Shown one piece after another: positions 42,342 through 50,287 of a stretch of DNA of 64,000 nt (position 1 is its first letter; each line of letters begins with the position of its first letter). The notes below the pieces were generated by a model. The model did no database searches, was not told the DNA's origin, and saw only the letters and a list, made by a program, of their open reading frames with translations. The translations under genes were made by a program, and so were the position numbers. Origin of the DNA: JANNSX01 sp041397825 (GTDB lineage: Bacteria > Pseudomonadota > Alphaproteobacteria > Rhizobiales > Hyphomicrobiaceae). The stretch covers positions 248,001-312,000 of the forward strand of contig JAWKVX010000003.1 of assembly GCA_041397825.1 (NCBI GenBank), read 5' to 3'.

Positions 42342-42533
42342 GTTGCGGAACTCGGCAGTGCATTCCTCTGTGCCGACCTCGCGGTGACGCCGACGTTGCG
42401 CGACGACCACGCCCACTACATCGCGCACTGGCTCGAGATCATGAAGGGCGACAAGAGGGCGATCTTCACGGCCGCCGCCGCCGCCAACCGGGCGGTCGAA
42501 TGGCTCCACGCCTGGCAGCCCAGCCACGACTGA
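42342..42533 (+). pseudogene. C-terminal fragment of an ArdC-type antirestriction protein
   Basis: About 63 codons read AELGSAFLCADLAVTP, then DDHAHYIAHWLEIMKGDKRA, then IFTAAAAANRAVEWL and a TGA at 42531-42533. This is the characteristic C-terminus of ArdC/DUF1738 antirestriction proteins from plasmids and integrative elements, where ELG.AFLCADLG precedes the DHAAYI.SWL motif. The N-terminal ~230 residues (ssDNA-binding domain and zinc site) are missing, so it is a remnant. Confidence 0.7.
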
Positions 42534-42615
42534 CACATCCCAATCAGCGCTCACGAGCCCCGGCCACCCGCTGGGGCTCTTTTCTTTTTCACTCGCCTTT
42601 CCATGAAGGCCGACG

Positions 42616-42951
42616 ATGACCAGCAAGACCAAGCGCGCAGTAACCAATTCCGCAACCAAAACAAAGGCTCGGAGAGCAAAGTCGGCGTCGATGGACCACG
42701 GGCTCGTCTGGCGCGACATCACCGCCCGCGTGCGCCACGCTCCCGACTACCTCTCCAAGGGCTGGAGCCACATCGAGATCAACGTCCAAAAGCCGAAAGG
42801 TGCGCCGCTGCCCATCACCGAGACCGGTTACCGCTCGCACTTCCTCGACGCCGACGACCTCGAACGTGCCGGCGGACCGGTCCGCTGCTTCCTCGACTGG
42901 ATCGAGCGCGGGTCGCGGTCCAAAAGCTGGGCGAAGGCCGAGTTCACGTAG
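42616..42951 (+). CDS. Small hypothetical protein of the mobile island
   Basis: 111 aa. It has a basic, Lys/Ala/Ser-rich N-terminus (residues 1-25) and then a compact domain (VWRDITARVRHAPDYLSKGW, later TETGYRSHFLDADDLERAGG and CFLDWIERGSRSKSWAKAEF). I do not recognise the family, but proteins of this kind often follow ardC genes on rhizobial plasmids and integrative elements, as here. ATG 42616 is preceded by AAGG. It may still be intact, unlike its neighbours. Function unknown. Confidence 0.6.
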   Translation: MTSKTKRAVTNSATKTKARRAKSASMDHGLVWRDITARVRHAPDYLSKGWSHIEINVQKPKGAPLPITETGYRSHFLDADDLERAGGPVRCFLDWIERGSRSKSWAKAEFT

Positions 42952-43161
42952 CGGCAGGGAGATCTGTTCCGGCGCTGGTCACCTGGGGCCTCGGGGTCAG
43001 CTTCGAGGCCTCAATTCGGCTCTCCGCGCATCACGCTGTCCCGCTTGGGAATCCTGTGAGATTCATACGAGGACCAAACAGTTTATTACTCCAGTGTTAC
43101 CCCGACGAATTTCTACCCCATTGCGGGGCCGCGAGAAAATGGCACAACCTATTGAAATCAT

Positions 43162-43248
43162 TGGTGCGGACGGCGGGACTCGAACCCGCACGATGTTGCC
43201 ATCTCAGGATTTTAAGTCCTGTGTGTCTACCGGTTCCACCACGTCCGC
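43162..43248 (-). tRNA. tRNA-Leu (anticodon TAA)
   Basis: On the minus strand the sequence begins GCGGACGTGGTGGAACCGG and has the acceptor pair GCGGACG/CGTCCGC. The anticodon stem-loop is CAGGA-CTTAAAA-TCCTG (anticodon TAA, i.e. UAA), with a long class II variable arm and the T-loop GGTTCGAGTCC. A discriminator A and an encoded CCA follow (43162-43165). The 3' end faces the mobile-gene remnants. Confidence 0.95.
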
Positions 43249-43293
43249 TTGCGCCCTCCATAGCATGCGGGCCGGCGGCCGGGGCAAGGGGGG

Positions 43294-43974
43294 TCAGCGG
43301 CGTGCCGGGCGGGCCATCAGGGCGCGGAGCAGCAGATAGAGCAGCGTGCCGTTCAGGATGTGCCAGAGGAAATGCGTGCCGATGGCGCGGCTGCCCATCG
43401 ACAGTTGGGGGCAATAGGGCATGTCGATGGTGCGGAAGGTGAGCGAGACGGCAAACACGACGAGGCCGGCCCATAGCCATTTGGCGGCGGGGTGCCGTTT
43501 GAGACTCGTCAACGGAGCAAAGGTGCCGAGCGCGAGGAACGCCGGCAGATAGGCGACCGAGCCATTGAGGCAGGAGCCGCCGCCGCACCGGATCCCGCCG
43601 ATCCATTGCGACAGGCCGAGAAACCCGATCACAAGAACGCCCGTCAGCCACCAGGGTGCGCCCGCCAGCGTCCGCAGCGCAAGGACGAGGAATGCCAGGA
43701 TGAAGACCGTGATCGGCAGGACGTCTGCGAGTTCCGCCCAGCGCTCGGCGAAGGTGTGGAACAGGAAGCTGCCGATGCCGATGATGAGCACCAGAGTCGC
43801 CATCACCCAGACATCGGCACCATGGTCGATGTCGCGCCGCGTCGTCAGGTGCCGGAAGGCCAGGAGAGCCGCGATGATGAAGGCGCCATTGCTCAGGGCA
43901 TTGAGAGGCTCGGCCCAGAAGGCCGGGTCGAGCCCCCGTTCGCAATAGATGAAGACCTTGTCGCGCCAGTCCAT
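43294..43974 (-). CDS. Ceramidase-family integral membrane protein
   Basis: 226 aa with seven hydrophobic segments. The alkaline-ceramidase (CREST) pattern is present: YCERGLDPAFWAEPLNALSN at the N-terminus (conserved Glu and Asn), a GIGSFLFHTFAERWAELADV motif (Ser, His, Asp) and a C-terminal HFLWHILNGTLLYLLL with two His. These His/Asp residues form the zinc hydrolase site in the family. Substrate in a bacterium is uncertain (an acyl-amide lipid, possibly sphingolipid-like). ATG 43974. It is 45 bp upstream of tRNA-Leu on the same strand. Confidence 0.8.
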   Translation of the reverse strand: MDWRDKVFIYCERGLDPAFWAEPLNALSNGAFIIAALLAFRHLTTRRDIDHGADVWVMATLVLIIGIGSFLFHTFAERWAELADVLPITVFILAFLVLALRTLAGAPWWLTGVLVIGFLGLSQWIGGIRCGGGSCLNGSVAYLPAFLALGTFAPLTSLKRHPAAKWLWAGLVVFAVSLTFRTIDMPYCPQLSMGSRAIGTHFLWHILNGTLLYLLLRALMARPARR

Positions 43975-44089
43975 GCGCCATGCCCTTCAAGCCGTGACCA
44001 TCAGGCCGTCCGCCCGCTCGGGGAGGGGCTTGCGTCACGTGACGGCTGTGGCAGCCGACGTGGCCGGCCGAGCTTTCCTGCGGCGTGCG

Positions 44090-44434
44090 CTACTTTCTAA
44101 CGCGCCGGCAGGGCCGGGCCGAGACGGTGCAACCCCAGGTACCACTGCCTTCCTTGGCGCAGTCGACCGTCTTGCCAGCTGCAGCCTTCCAGCTCGCATA
44201 GGCGCTGCCATACTCGAAGTCGACGAAATTCGACCAGGAGGCGGCCGCATCGGCCTCGGCGGCCTTCTTCGAACTCATGCCCTTGCTCGAGCCGAAATGA
44301 TAATGATCCGAGAAACAGCTAAGCTTGCCGACGCGCACCTCGTCGTGCAACGCTTGTTGTGCCGTGGCGCCCGAGGCCCCCACCAGTGCCCCAAATCCCG
44401 CGGCCAACAGCGCCGCAGCCAACCGTGCCGACAT
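44090..44434 (-). CDS. Secreted small hypothetical protein
   Basis: About 114 aa with a signal peptide (SARLAAALLAAGFGALVGAS, cleavage after ATAQ). The mature part has four Cys (KLSCFSDHYHFG, TVDCAKEGSGTWGCTV, ARPC), which may pair in the periplasm. I do not recognise the family; similar Cys-containing secreted proteins are common in Hyphomicrobiales. I chose ATG 44434, behind GGGGGAT; ATGs at 44446 and 44452 are in frame. Nothing in the context reveals its role. Confidence 0.65.
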   Translation of the reverse strand: MSARLAAALLAAGFGALVGASGATAQQALHDEVRVGKLSCFSDHYHFGSSKGMSSKKAAEADAAASWSNFVDFEYGSAYASWKAAAGKTVDCAKEGSGTWGCTVSARPCRRVRK

Positions 44435-44669
44435 CCGATCCCCCATCCTCATTACGAGCCCAAAAGCCCGATTCCCCCGCAGGTGCTAGACTAGTCGAGG
44501 GGTGTGCCGGCCTGGAATGGTCCGCATGTCGCGGCAGGTATTTTTGCCTTCGCTGTAGACCGCAGGCCACAGGTCCTTGCTATTGCCCGAATTCTCGTCA
44601 TGTCTCGTTGCCATGGCAGGGCCGGATGGATGCTCGAGCCCGAAGACTGGACGCCATGGAGGTGCCGAT

Positions 44670-44990
44670 ATGAGGCAAATGATCGTCAGTGCTGTGATGG
44701 CCGCCGGCGTTCTTGCGGTCGCTCCATCGACCTCGGCCGGGAGCCTCCGGGATGGAGCGCACCGCCTTTTGACGGTGACGGCCATTGGTGGCTCGACGCC
44801 GGTCACGGTGCCGGTGCGCTATGACGCCAGGGGCGACGAGGAAGTCTATGTGCCCGAGCACGGCTGGGAGCGCTGCATCTACGGCTCCTGCACCTATACC
44901 GTCCGGGCCTACTATTTCGACCGCTACGAGCCGGGGCCGGGTCGCGGCACGGGTCGGGGTATTCTCGGCGCCATCATCGGGCTGGACTAG
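44670..44990 (+). CDS. Secreted small hypothetical protein with a C-terminal glycine-rich tail
   Basis: 106 aa. The signal peptide (MRQMIVSAVMAAGVLAVAPS) is followed by a ~65-residue domain with two Cys (WERCIYGSCTYTVRAYYFDR), then a Gly/Arg/Pro tail and a short hydrophobic end (ILGAIIGLD). ATG 44670 has a GGAGGT site 8 bp upstream. Family not recognised; probably periplasmic. It converges with the acetoacetyl-CoA synthetase gene, ending 7 bp from it. Confidence 0.65.
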   Translation: MRQMIVSAVMAAGVLAVAPSTSAGSLRDGAHRLLTVTAIGGSTPVTVPVRYDARGDEEVYVPEHGWERCIYGSCTYTVRAYYFDRYEPGPGRGTGRGILGAIIGLD

Positions 44991-44997
44991 CGCGGGC

Positions 44998-46944
44998 TCA
45001 GCTCTTGAGTGCAGGCAGGTCCCGGTAGAGCTCGAGCGCTTCCGGATTGGCGAGCGCCTCCTTGTTCTTGACCTCGCGACCGTGGATCACGTCGCGGACG
45101 GCGAGCTCGGTGATCTTGCCCGATTTCGTGCGCGGGATGTCCTTGACCGCCACGATCCGGGCGGGAACATGCCGCGGCGTCGTTCCCTGGCGGATCTGTG
45201 TCCTGATCCTGTCCTCGAGCGCCTTGTCGAGCGCGACCCCCGGCCTCAGCACGACAAACAGCACGACCCGCACATCGTTGTCGAAATCCTGGCCGACGAC
45301 GATCGCCTCCTGAATCTCGGGCAGGCTCTCCACCTGCCGGTAAATCTCTGCTGTGCCAATGCGGACGCCGCCCGGGTTGAGGGTTGCGTCCGAGCGGCCG
45401 TAGATGATCATGCCGCCGTGCTCGGTCATGGCGGCATAGTCGCCGTGATGCCAGACGCCGGGAAAGCGCGCAAAGTACGCCTTGTGGTACTTCGAACCGT
45501 CGGCGTCATTCCAGAATTTGAGCGGCATCGATGGAAACGGCTGGACGCAGACGAGCTCGCCCTTGCCGGTTGCGAGCTTGCGTCCGTCCTCGTCCCAGAC
45601 TTCGACCGCCATGCCCGGCACCGGTCCCTGGATCTCGCCGCGCCAGACCGGCTTCGTCGGCACGCCGGCGACGAAACAGCCGCAGATGTCGGTGCCGCCG
45701 GAGATCGAGGCGAGGTGCAGGTCGGTCTTGATGGCGTCGTAGACGTAGTCGAAGCTCTCGGGCACGAGCGGCGAGCCCGTCGAGCACATGGCGCGCAGGG
45801 CTCTGAGCTGGTGTGTCTGCTTAGGGCGGAGTCCCGCCTTCTTTGCGGCATCGATGTACTTGGCGGAAGTGCCGAACACCGTCATGCCCTCGGCGTCGGC
45901 GTAGTCGAAGAGGACATTGCCGTCGGGATAGAAGGGCGAGCCGTCGTAGAGGAGGAGCGTCGCGCCGACCGCGAGCCCGGAGACCAGCCAGTTCCACATC
46001 ATCCAGCCACAGGTCGAGAAATAGAACAGGCGATCCTCAGCCCGCATGTCGGTCGAGAGCAGATGCTCGGAGAGATGCTTCATCAGGATGCCGCCGGCGG
46101 TGTGGACGATGCATTTCGGAATGCCCGTCGTGCCGGAGGAGTAGAGAATGTAGAGTGGGTGATCGAAGGGGAGGCGCACGAAGTCGGGCCTTGCCGTCGC
46201 CGGCGGCTGGCGCCAGGCCATCGCCTTCGGCAACGCTGCCGCCACCGTCTCGGCCTCACCCAGGTAAGGCACGACGATGACGCGCTCGAGCGATGGCAGT
46301 TTGGCGACGATCTCGGCGAGCTTGTCGGCCAGGCGATGCGCCTTGCCATTGTAGTGATAGCCATCGACGGCGACGAGCACCTTCGGCTCGATCTGGCCAA
46401 ATCTGTCGAGCACGCCGTTGACGCCGAAATCCGGCGAGCAGGAGGACCAGATGGCACCTGACGCCGAGGCGCCGAGCATGCCGGCGATCGCCTCCGGCAT
46501 GTTCGGGACGATGGCGGCGACGCGATCGCCGGCCTCGACGCCGGCGGCCCGGTAGAGCGACTGAAAGCCGGCGGCCGCCGCATTGAGCTCGGCCCACGAC
46601 ATCGAGCGGCGGACCTTGTCCTCACCCCAGAACACCAGAGCGGTCGAGTTGTCGGTCTTGACCAAGAGGTTCTCGGCATAGCAGAGCCGGGCGCCAGGAA
46701 AGAATCGGGCGCCCGGCATCCTGTCGGCATCGACGAGATAGGGACCGGCGCCCTTGTCCCCCCGGACTCCGGCATAGTCCCAGAGCTCGGACCAGAATGC
46801 CTCGGAATGCGCGAGCGAGAAACGCTGGAGACTGTCGAAATCGGTGACCTCGGTTCCGGCGCGGTCGCCAATTCGCCGTCCGAACTCGTTGATACGGCTT
46901 CGCTCTACGCGTTTGCGGTCGGGTTGCCAGAGAGGCGTCGTCAT
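44998..46944 (-). CDS. aacS: Acetoacetate--CoA ligase (acetoacetyl-CoA synthetase)
   Basis: 648 aa, the typical length of acetoacetyl-CoA synthetase, an AMP-forming ANL ligase. Motifs: P-loop YILYSSGTTGIPK, CGWMMWNWLVSGLAVGATLL (A3-A5 region, characteristic of AacS), SISGGTDICGCFV, WHHGDYAAMTEHGGMIIYGR (Asp and Arg of A7/A8) and KTKSGKI-type PRTKSGKITE for the catalytic Lys. It makes acetoacetyl-CoA from acetoacetate, CoA and ATP. Both BKACE operons in the window would produce acetoacetate, so this gene could close the carbon loop. ATG 46944 follows AGGAC. Confidence 0.92.
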   Translation of the reverse strand: MTTPLWQPDRKRVERSRINEFGRRIGDRAGTEVTDFDSLQRFSLAHSEAFWSELWDYAGVRGDKGAGPYLVDADRMPGARFFPGARLCYAENLLVKTDNSTALVFWGEDKVRRSMSWAELNAAAAGFQSLYRAAGVEAGDRVAAIVPNMPEAIAGMLGASASGAIWSSCSPDFGVNGVLDRFGQIEPKVLVAVDGYHYNGKAHRLADKLAEIVAKLPSLERVIVVPYLGEAETVAAALPKAMAWRQPPATARPDFVRLPFDHPLYILYSSGTTGIPKCIVHTAGGILMKHLSEHLLSTDMRAEDRLFYFSTCGWMMWNWLVSGLAVGATLLLYDGSPFYPDGNVLFDYADAEGMTVFGTSAKYIDAAKKAGLRPKQTHQLRALRAMCSTGSPLVPESFDYVYDAIKTDLHLASISGGTDICGCFVAGVPTKPVWRGEIQGPVPGMAVEVWDEDGRKLATGKGELVCVQPFPSMPLKFWNDADGSKYHKAYFARFPGVWHHGDYAAMTEHGGMIIYGRSDATLNPGGVRIGTAEIYRQVESLPEIQEAIVVGQDFDNDVRVVLFVVLRPGVALDKALEDRIRTQIRQGTTPRHVPARIVAVKDIPRTKSGKITELAVRDVIHGREVKNKEALANPEALELYRDLPALKS

Positions 46945-47137
46945 GTCGGCCGTCCTGCTTCGATGCACGCTCGGTGTCGCGTCGGACCGTCTTAGCCGGA
47001 TGTGCCCGGCAAGACCAGCCGCCGCGCCTTGGATCGATCGGCGGCTTGCTCGCCGGAACCGCGCGGTGCATTGTGGCGCCCGTTGGCCGAGCCGAATCCC
47101 GGGATGTGACGCCGGCCGGAGATGGGACGTAACATTG

Positions 47138-48499
47138 ATGCGGCATTTGACAATCGCGGCTCTCCTCGCTGCAACCGGGACGTTGGGGTCGCCAGCCGGC
47201 GCCGGCGACCGGCCGCTGCAGCTCGCTATGAAGATCGAGGTCAGTGCCGCCGGCTCCGGCAGCGGCCTGCAATTGCCGCCGTCTGATGCGCCCGTCGGCG
47301 CGGCCGCATCGCCGGTCTCGGCGGCCGGATCGATCGGGACGGCGAGTCCGGTGGGGGCGGCGGGAAGCGCTGCCGCGCCAGCCGTTGATGCCGATCCGGC
47401 CGAGACGGCGACCACGACGACGCCGGCTCCCGTCGAGCCCCCCGTGCGCAAGCTCGTCATCGTCGGCTGGGGCGGCGGTTATGGCAAGGCGATGCGTCGC
47501 GGCATCCTCGATCCCTATCAGCAGAATGCGCGCACCAAAATCGAGGTCATCGAAGCCCCCGCAGATGGCGGATTGCCGCCGGCCTCGGTCGCGTGGGACG
47601 TCGCCGAGGTTTCTGCCGCGGATGCCAAGCGGGCCTGCGAAGCCGGCCAGATCGCCCGGCTGGATCGGCTGCCGCTCGCTCCCGGCGCCTATGGCACGAC
47701 ACCGGACCAGGATTTCATAGACGGGAGCCTCGGGGCCTGCGCCGTCGGCAGCTTCGCCTGGTCGTCGCTGCTGCTGATCGATCCAAGACAATTCCGCAAA
47801 GGCCAGCCGGAGACACTCGCCGATGTGTTCGACGGGCGGCGATTCAAGCAGAAACGAGCGTTTGCGCGCTCTCCGCGCTATCTCCTCGAGATGGCGCTGA
47901 TGGCCGATGGCGTGGCACCCGATCAGGTCTATGGCGAGCTGTCGACGAGAGTGGGCGTCCGGCGCGCCTTCAAGAAGCTCGATGGCATTCGCAAATGGAT
48001 CGTGTGGAGCGACAAGTCGGAGGTCGCCCTTAACCGGCTGATCAAGGGCGAGGCCGCCATTGCCACCGCCTTCAGTGGCCGAGCCTTCTATGCCCTGGCC
48101 AGCGAGCTCAGGCCTTACCAGATGATGTGGGATGGCCAGATCTACGACATGAGCGTCTGGGTCATCTCCAACACCACGGGTGCCGAGGCTCTGGCGGAGG
48201 ACTTCGTGACGTTTGCAACGCGCGCCGACCGGCTGGCGGCCGTCTCCCGCTGGTTTCCCTACGGGCCCGTGCGGCTGTCGGCCCTGGAGTTGGTCGGCAA
48301 GCACCAGACGCTCGATGTCAGTCTTTCTCCCTACCTTGCTACTACGCCTGCGAACATGACCCGCGCGCTGGCCTTCAACGAGCTTTTCTGGCGGCATTAC
48401 GAGGCGCCATTGAAAGACAGCCTCGAGGCCTGGATCGACGGCAAGGATCCGCTGCCGCCCGAGCCGCCCGTGCGCGGACACCAGGCACGGACGGACTGA
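47138..48499 (+). CDS. Extracellular solute-binding protein (spermidine/putrescine-type)
   Basis: 453 aa. A signal peptide (MRHLTIAALLAATGTLGSPA) is followed by a ~90-residue Ala/Pro/Gly-rich linker and then a type II periplasmic binding fold. The first strand reads RKLVIVGWGGGYGKAMRRGI with the GGxY motif of PotD-like proteins. Later come SFAWSSLLLIDPRQF and the C-terminal DSLEAWIDGKDPLPP. ATG 47138 is close to the first structured residue; the upstream open frame overlaps aacS antisense and is not coding. No transporter genes are adjacent, so it may be an orphan binding protein or a surface-attached one with a spacer. Ligand unknown. Confidence 0.75.
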   Translation: MRHLTIAALLAATGTLGSPAGAGDRPLQLAMKIEVSAAGSGSGLQLPPSDAPVGAAASPVSAAGSIGTASPVGAAGSAAAPAVDADPAETATTTTPAPVEPPVRKLVIVGWGGGYGKAMRRGILDPYQQNARTKIEVIEAPADGGLPPASVAWDVAEVSAADAKRACEAGQIARLDRLPLAPGAYGTTPDQDFIDGSLGACAVGSFAWSSLLLIDPRQFRKGQPETLADVFDGRRFKQKRAFARSPRYLLEMALMADGVAPDQVYGELSTRVGVRRAFKKLDGIRKWIVWSDKSEVALNRLIKGEAAIATAFSGRAFYALASELRPYQMMWDGQIYDMSVWVISNTTGAEALAEDFVTFATRADRLAAVSRWFPYGPVRLSALELVGKHQTLDVSLSPYLATTPANMTRALAFNELFWRHYEAPLKDSLEAWIDGKDPLPPEPPVRGHQARTD

Positions 48500-48522
48500 G
48501 GTTGGGCCTGGTCGCCCGACCT
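48499..48522 (+). terminator. Hairpin directly after the binding-protein stop
   Basis: AGGTTGGGC (48499-48507) pairs with GCCCGACCT (48514-48522) with one G-T wobble and a 6-nt loop, starting at the last base of the stop codon. No T-run follows. It is likely an RNA 3'-end or stabilising hairpin for the monocistronic gene. Confidence 0.45.
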
Positions 48523-48661
48523 GTGCAGTCGCGCAACACACCGATCTTGAGTTTGCTCACGGCCATCAAAGACTTGCCGAAGGCGGATGATGGGTTCACA
48601 GTATCTTCGAACCCGTTCGGGGACTGGGCTCCGGGGTCTCAAGAGCTGACAAGAGTTCGGG

Positions 48662-50287
48662 ATGTTGTTTGGCGTCGCGCGTCGCATGGCGCAGACTTTG
48701 AGTCTGGTTGCGGTCTGCTGCGGGATTGCAAGCGTAGGACAGGCCGCTAGCCTGAGCCCGAGCGGCCATCGTGCCTTGCATGAGGGGGCGTCCGACCTCG
48801 TCGAGATAGCCAAAAAGAAAAAGCGCAAGTCGCAATCCAAGTCGGCCGCAACGAAAGCGCTCGCGGAACCGTCCCCGCTGGTCGCCGGACCGGACGACCT
48901 CATCGTCAACAGCGACGGCGCCGATGTGCTCGTCAAGGCGCTGACGCCTGCGCCGAGCTATCGCGTCGGCCAGAGCGTCTTCTTCGAGGTGACGGTTGCG
49001 AGACGTCGCGGCGCCCGCTCGAAATCGGTCGTGCTGGATATGAAGGGCAGTGGCCTCTCGATCCAGGTGACAGCGCCCAAGGGCTTGAAGGCAAAGGCGA
49101 TGGATGACGGCTCCGGCTGGACCGTGGCCGTTTCCGGCAACGCACGGCAGAAGCTCGTGATCGAGGCCCGGTTCGTCGCGTCGGGCGCCAGTCCGCCGTC
49201 ATCCGAGGCCCGCCGGCTCGAGGTCAGGGTGGCATCCGACAAGGACACGACATCGCTCGCGAGCGGAGCACTGAGCTTTGCTGTGGCCGATTGCGCGACG
49301 AACTACAGCCAGGCGCTGAGGACCATCCTCGACACTCGGGAAGCAGCCTTTGCCAATGTCGTCAAATCGGCGAGCCTCGAGGACGCCGAGCGTCCGGGCA
49401 GCTGGCTCTTTCCGCCGCCGAAGCGGGCAAAGGCCGCAGCCACGACCGAGCGGCGCATTCAATTGCCGCCCCGGCGGGAATGCGGCTGGTTCGTCGAGAC
49501 TGTCGATTTCGCAACTCGGACGAGCAGCCGGGTCTGTAAGAAGTGGTCCGTGATCGAGATCGGCGTCCCACCGGCTGGACCGGTCATGCCCGACATCGAT
49601 GAGACGCGCGCCGCAGAGCTCATCAAGATCGCCGGCGACTATGTCGCCAGCCGCTCGGCCGTGCGGGCCTTTGGCAAGTCCGGCAGGCTCAATTGGATCT
49701 CCAACAGGATCGTCACCGATCTCAAGGGCTACATGAGTCAGGAGCCGCATCCGGCGCTGTGCACCGGCGTCGACCTCATGACGGCGTATTTCGTCGACAA
49801 TTCCGTGACGCTTCGTCGTGAGATCAAGGCTGCCACGGACTCGCTCCAGGCGGCCAGCGGGATTGCTCTCGGGCGCCTCGAGGTCGTGAGGATCATGCTT
49901 GGGCGCGAGCCGGAAGACCCGGCGGAGACCGCCTCGCTCTCCCTGATCTCGACGGCGCAAGCAGCCCCCGCCGCAGAGGTCGGCGCCAAGCAGCTCGTGA
50001 CCCAGGCCGGCGCGCTCTTGCTGGGGCAGTCGGGTCGCTCCCAGCTCGACAGTGCCCAGGGCCCGCTGGCGATGCTGCAGAGACTGAGGGACTCTCTCGG
50101 TCAGGATTCGGGCCTCGGCCAATCCGCCGAGGCCGCGCCCTATATCGCCGACGCTCTGACCGCGATCGAGACGGTGGTCTATCTCGAGGCGGCGGAACGG
50201 CGCTACCGGGCCGTCGGCGAGGCGATCTTCGGTTCGATCTCGGCTATCGAGAAGGCGCATGGAGACACCTGCACCTGCGGGCCCTGA
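48662..50287 (+). CDS. Large secreted protein of unknown family
   Basis: 541 aa. A signal peptide (RRMAQTLSLVAVCCGIASVG, cleavage after GQAA) is followed by a Lys-rich stretch (KKKKRKSQSKS) and then a beta-rich domain (residues ~85-210; SYRVGQSVFFEVTVARRRG, ASGALSFAVADC). A helical C-terminal half follows (TRAAELIKIAGDYVASRSAV onward) with repeated Leu/Ala/Gln heptad-like segments and a Cys-rich end (DTCTCGP). I do not recognise the family. It overlaps the next gene by 29 bp in another frame, so the pair probably forms one unit, e.g. a periplasmic protein and its membrane partner. ATG 48662 chosen; ATG 48686 also possible. Confidence 0.7.
   Translation: MLFGVARRMAQTLSLVAVCCGIASVGQAASLSPSGHRALHEGASDLVEIAKKKKRKSQSKSAATKALAEPSPLVAGPDDLIVNSDGADVLVKALTPAPSYRVGQSVFFEVTVARRRGARSKSVVLDMKGSGLSIQVTAPKGLKAKAMDDGSGWTVAVSGNARQKLVIEARFVASGASPPSSEARRLEVRVASDKDTTSLASGALSFAVADCATNYSQALRTILDTREAAFANVVKSASLEDAERPGSWLFPPPKRAKAAATTERRIQLPPRRECGWFVETVDFATRTSSRVCKKWSVIEIGVPPAGPVMPDIDETRAAELIKIAGDYVASRSAVRAFGKSGRLNWISNRIVTDLKGYMSQEPHPALCTGVDLMTAYFVDNSVTLRREIKAATDSLQAASGIALGRLEVVRIMLGREPEDPAETASLSLISTAQAAPAAEVGAKQLVTQAGALLLGQSGRSQLDSAQGPLAMLQRLRDSLGQDSGLGQSAEAAPYIADALTAIETVVYLEAAERRYRAVGEAIFGSISAIEKAHGDTCTCGP

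Noticed and set aside
39824..43248. Intact insertion sequence or prophage
   Set aside because: No transposase, terminal inverted repeats or phage structural genes; only recombinase and ArdC remnants.
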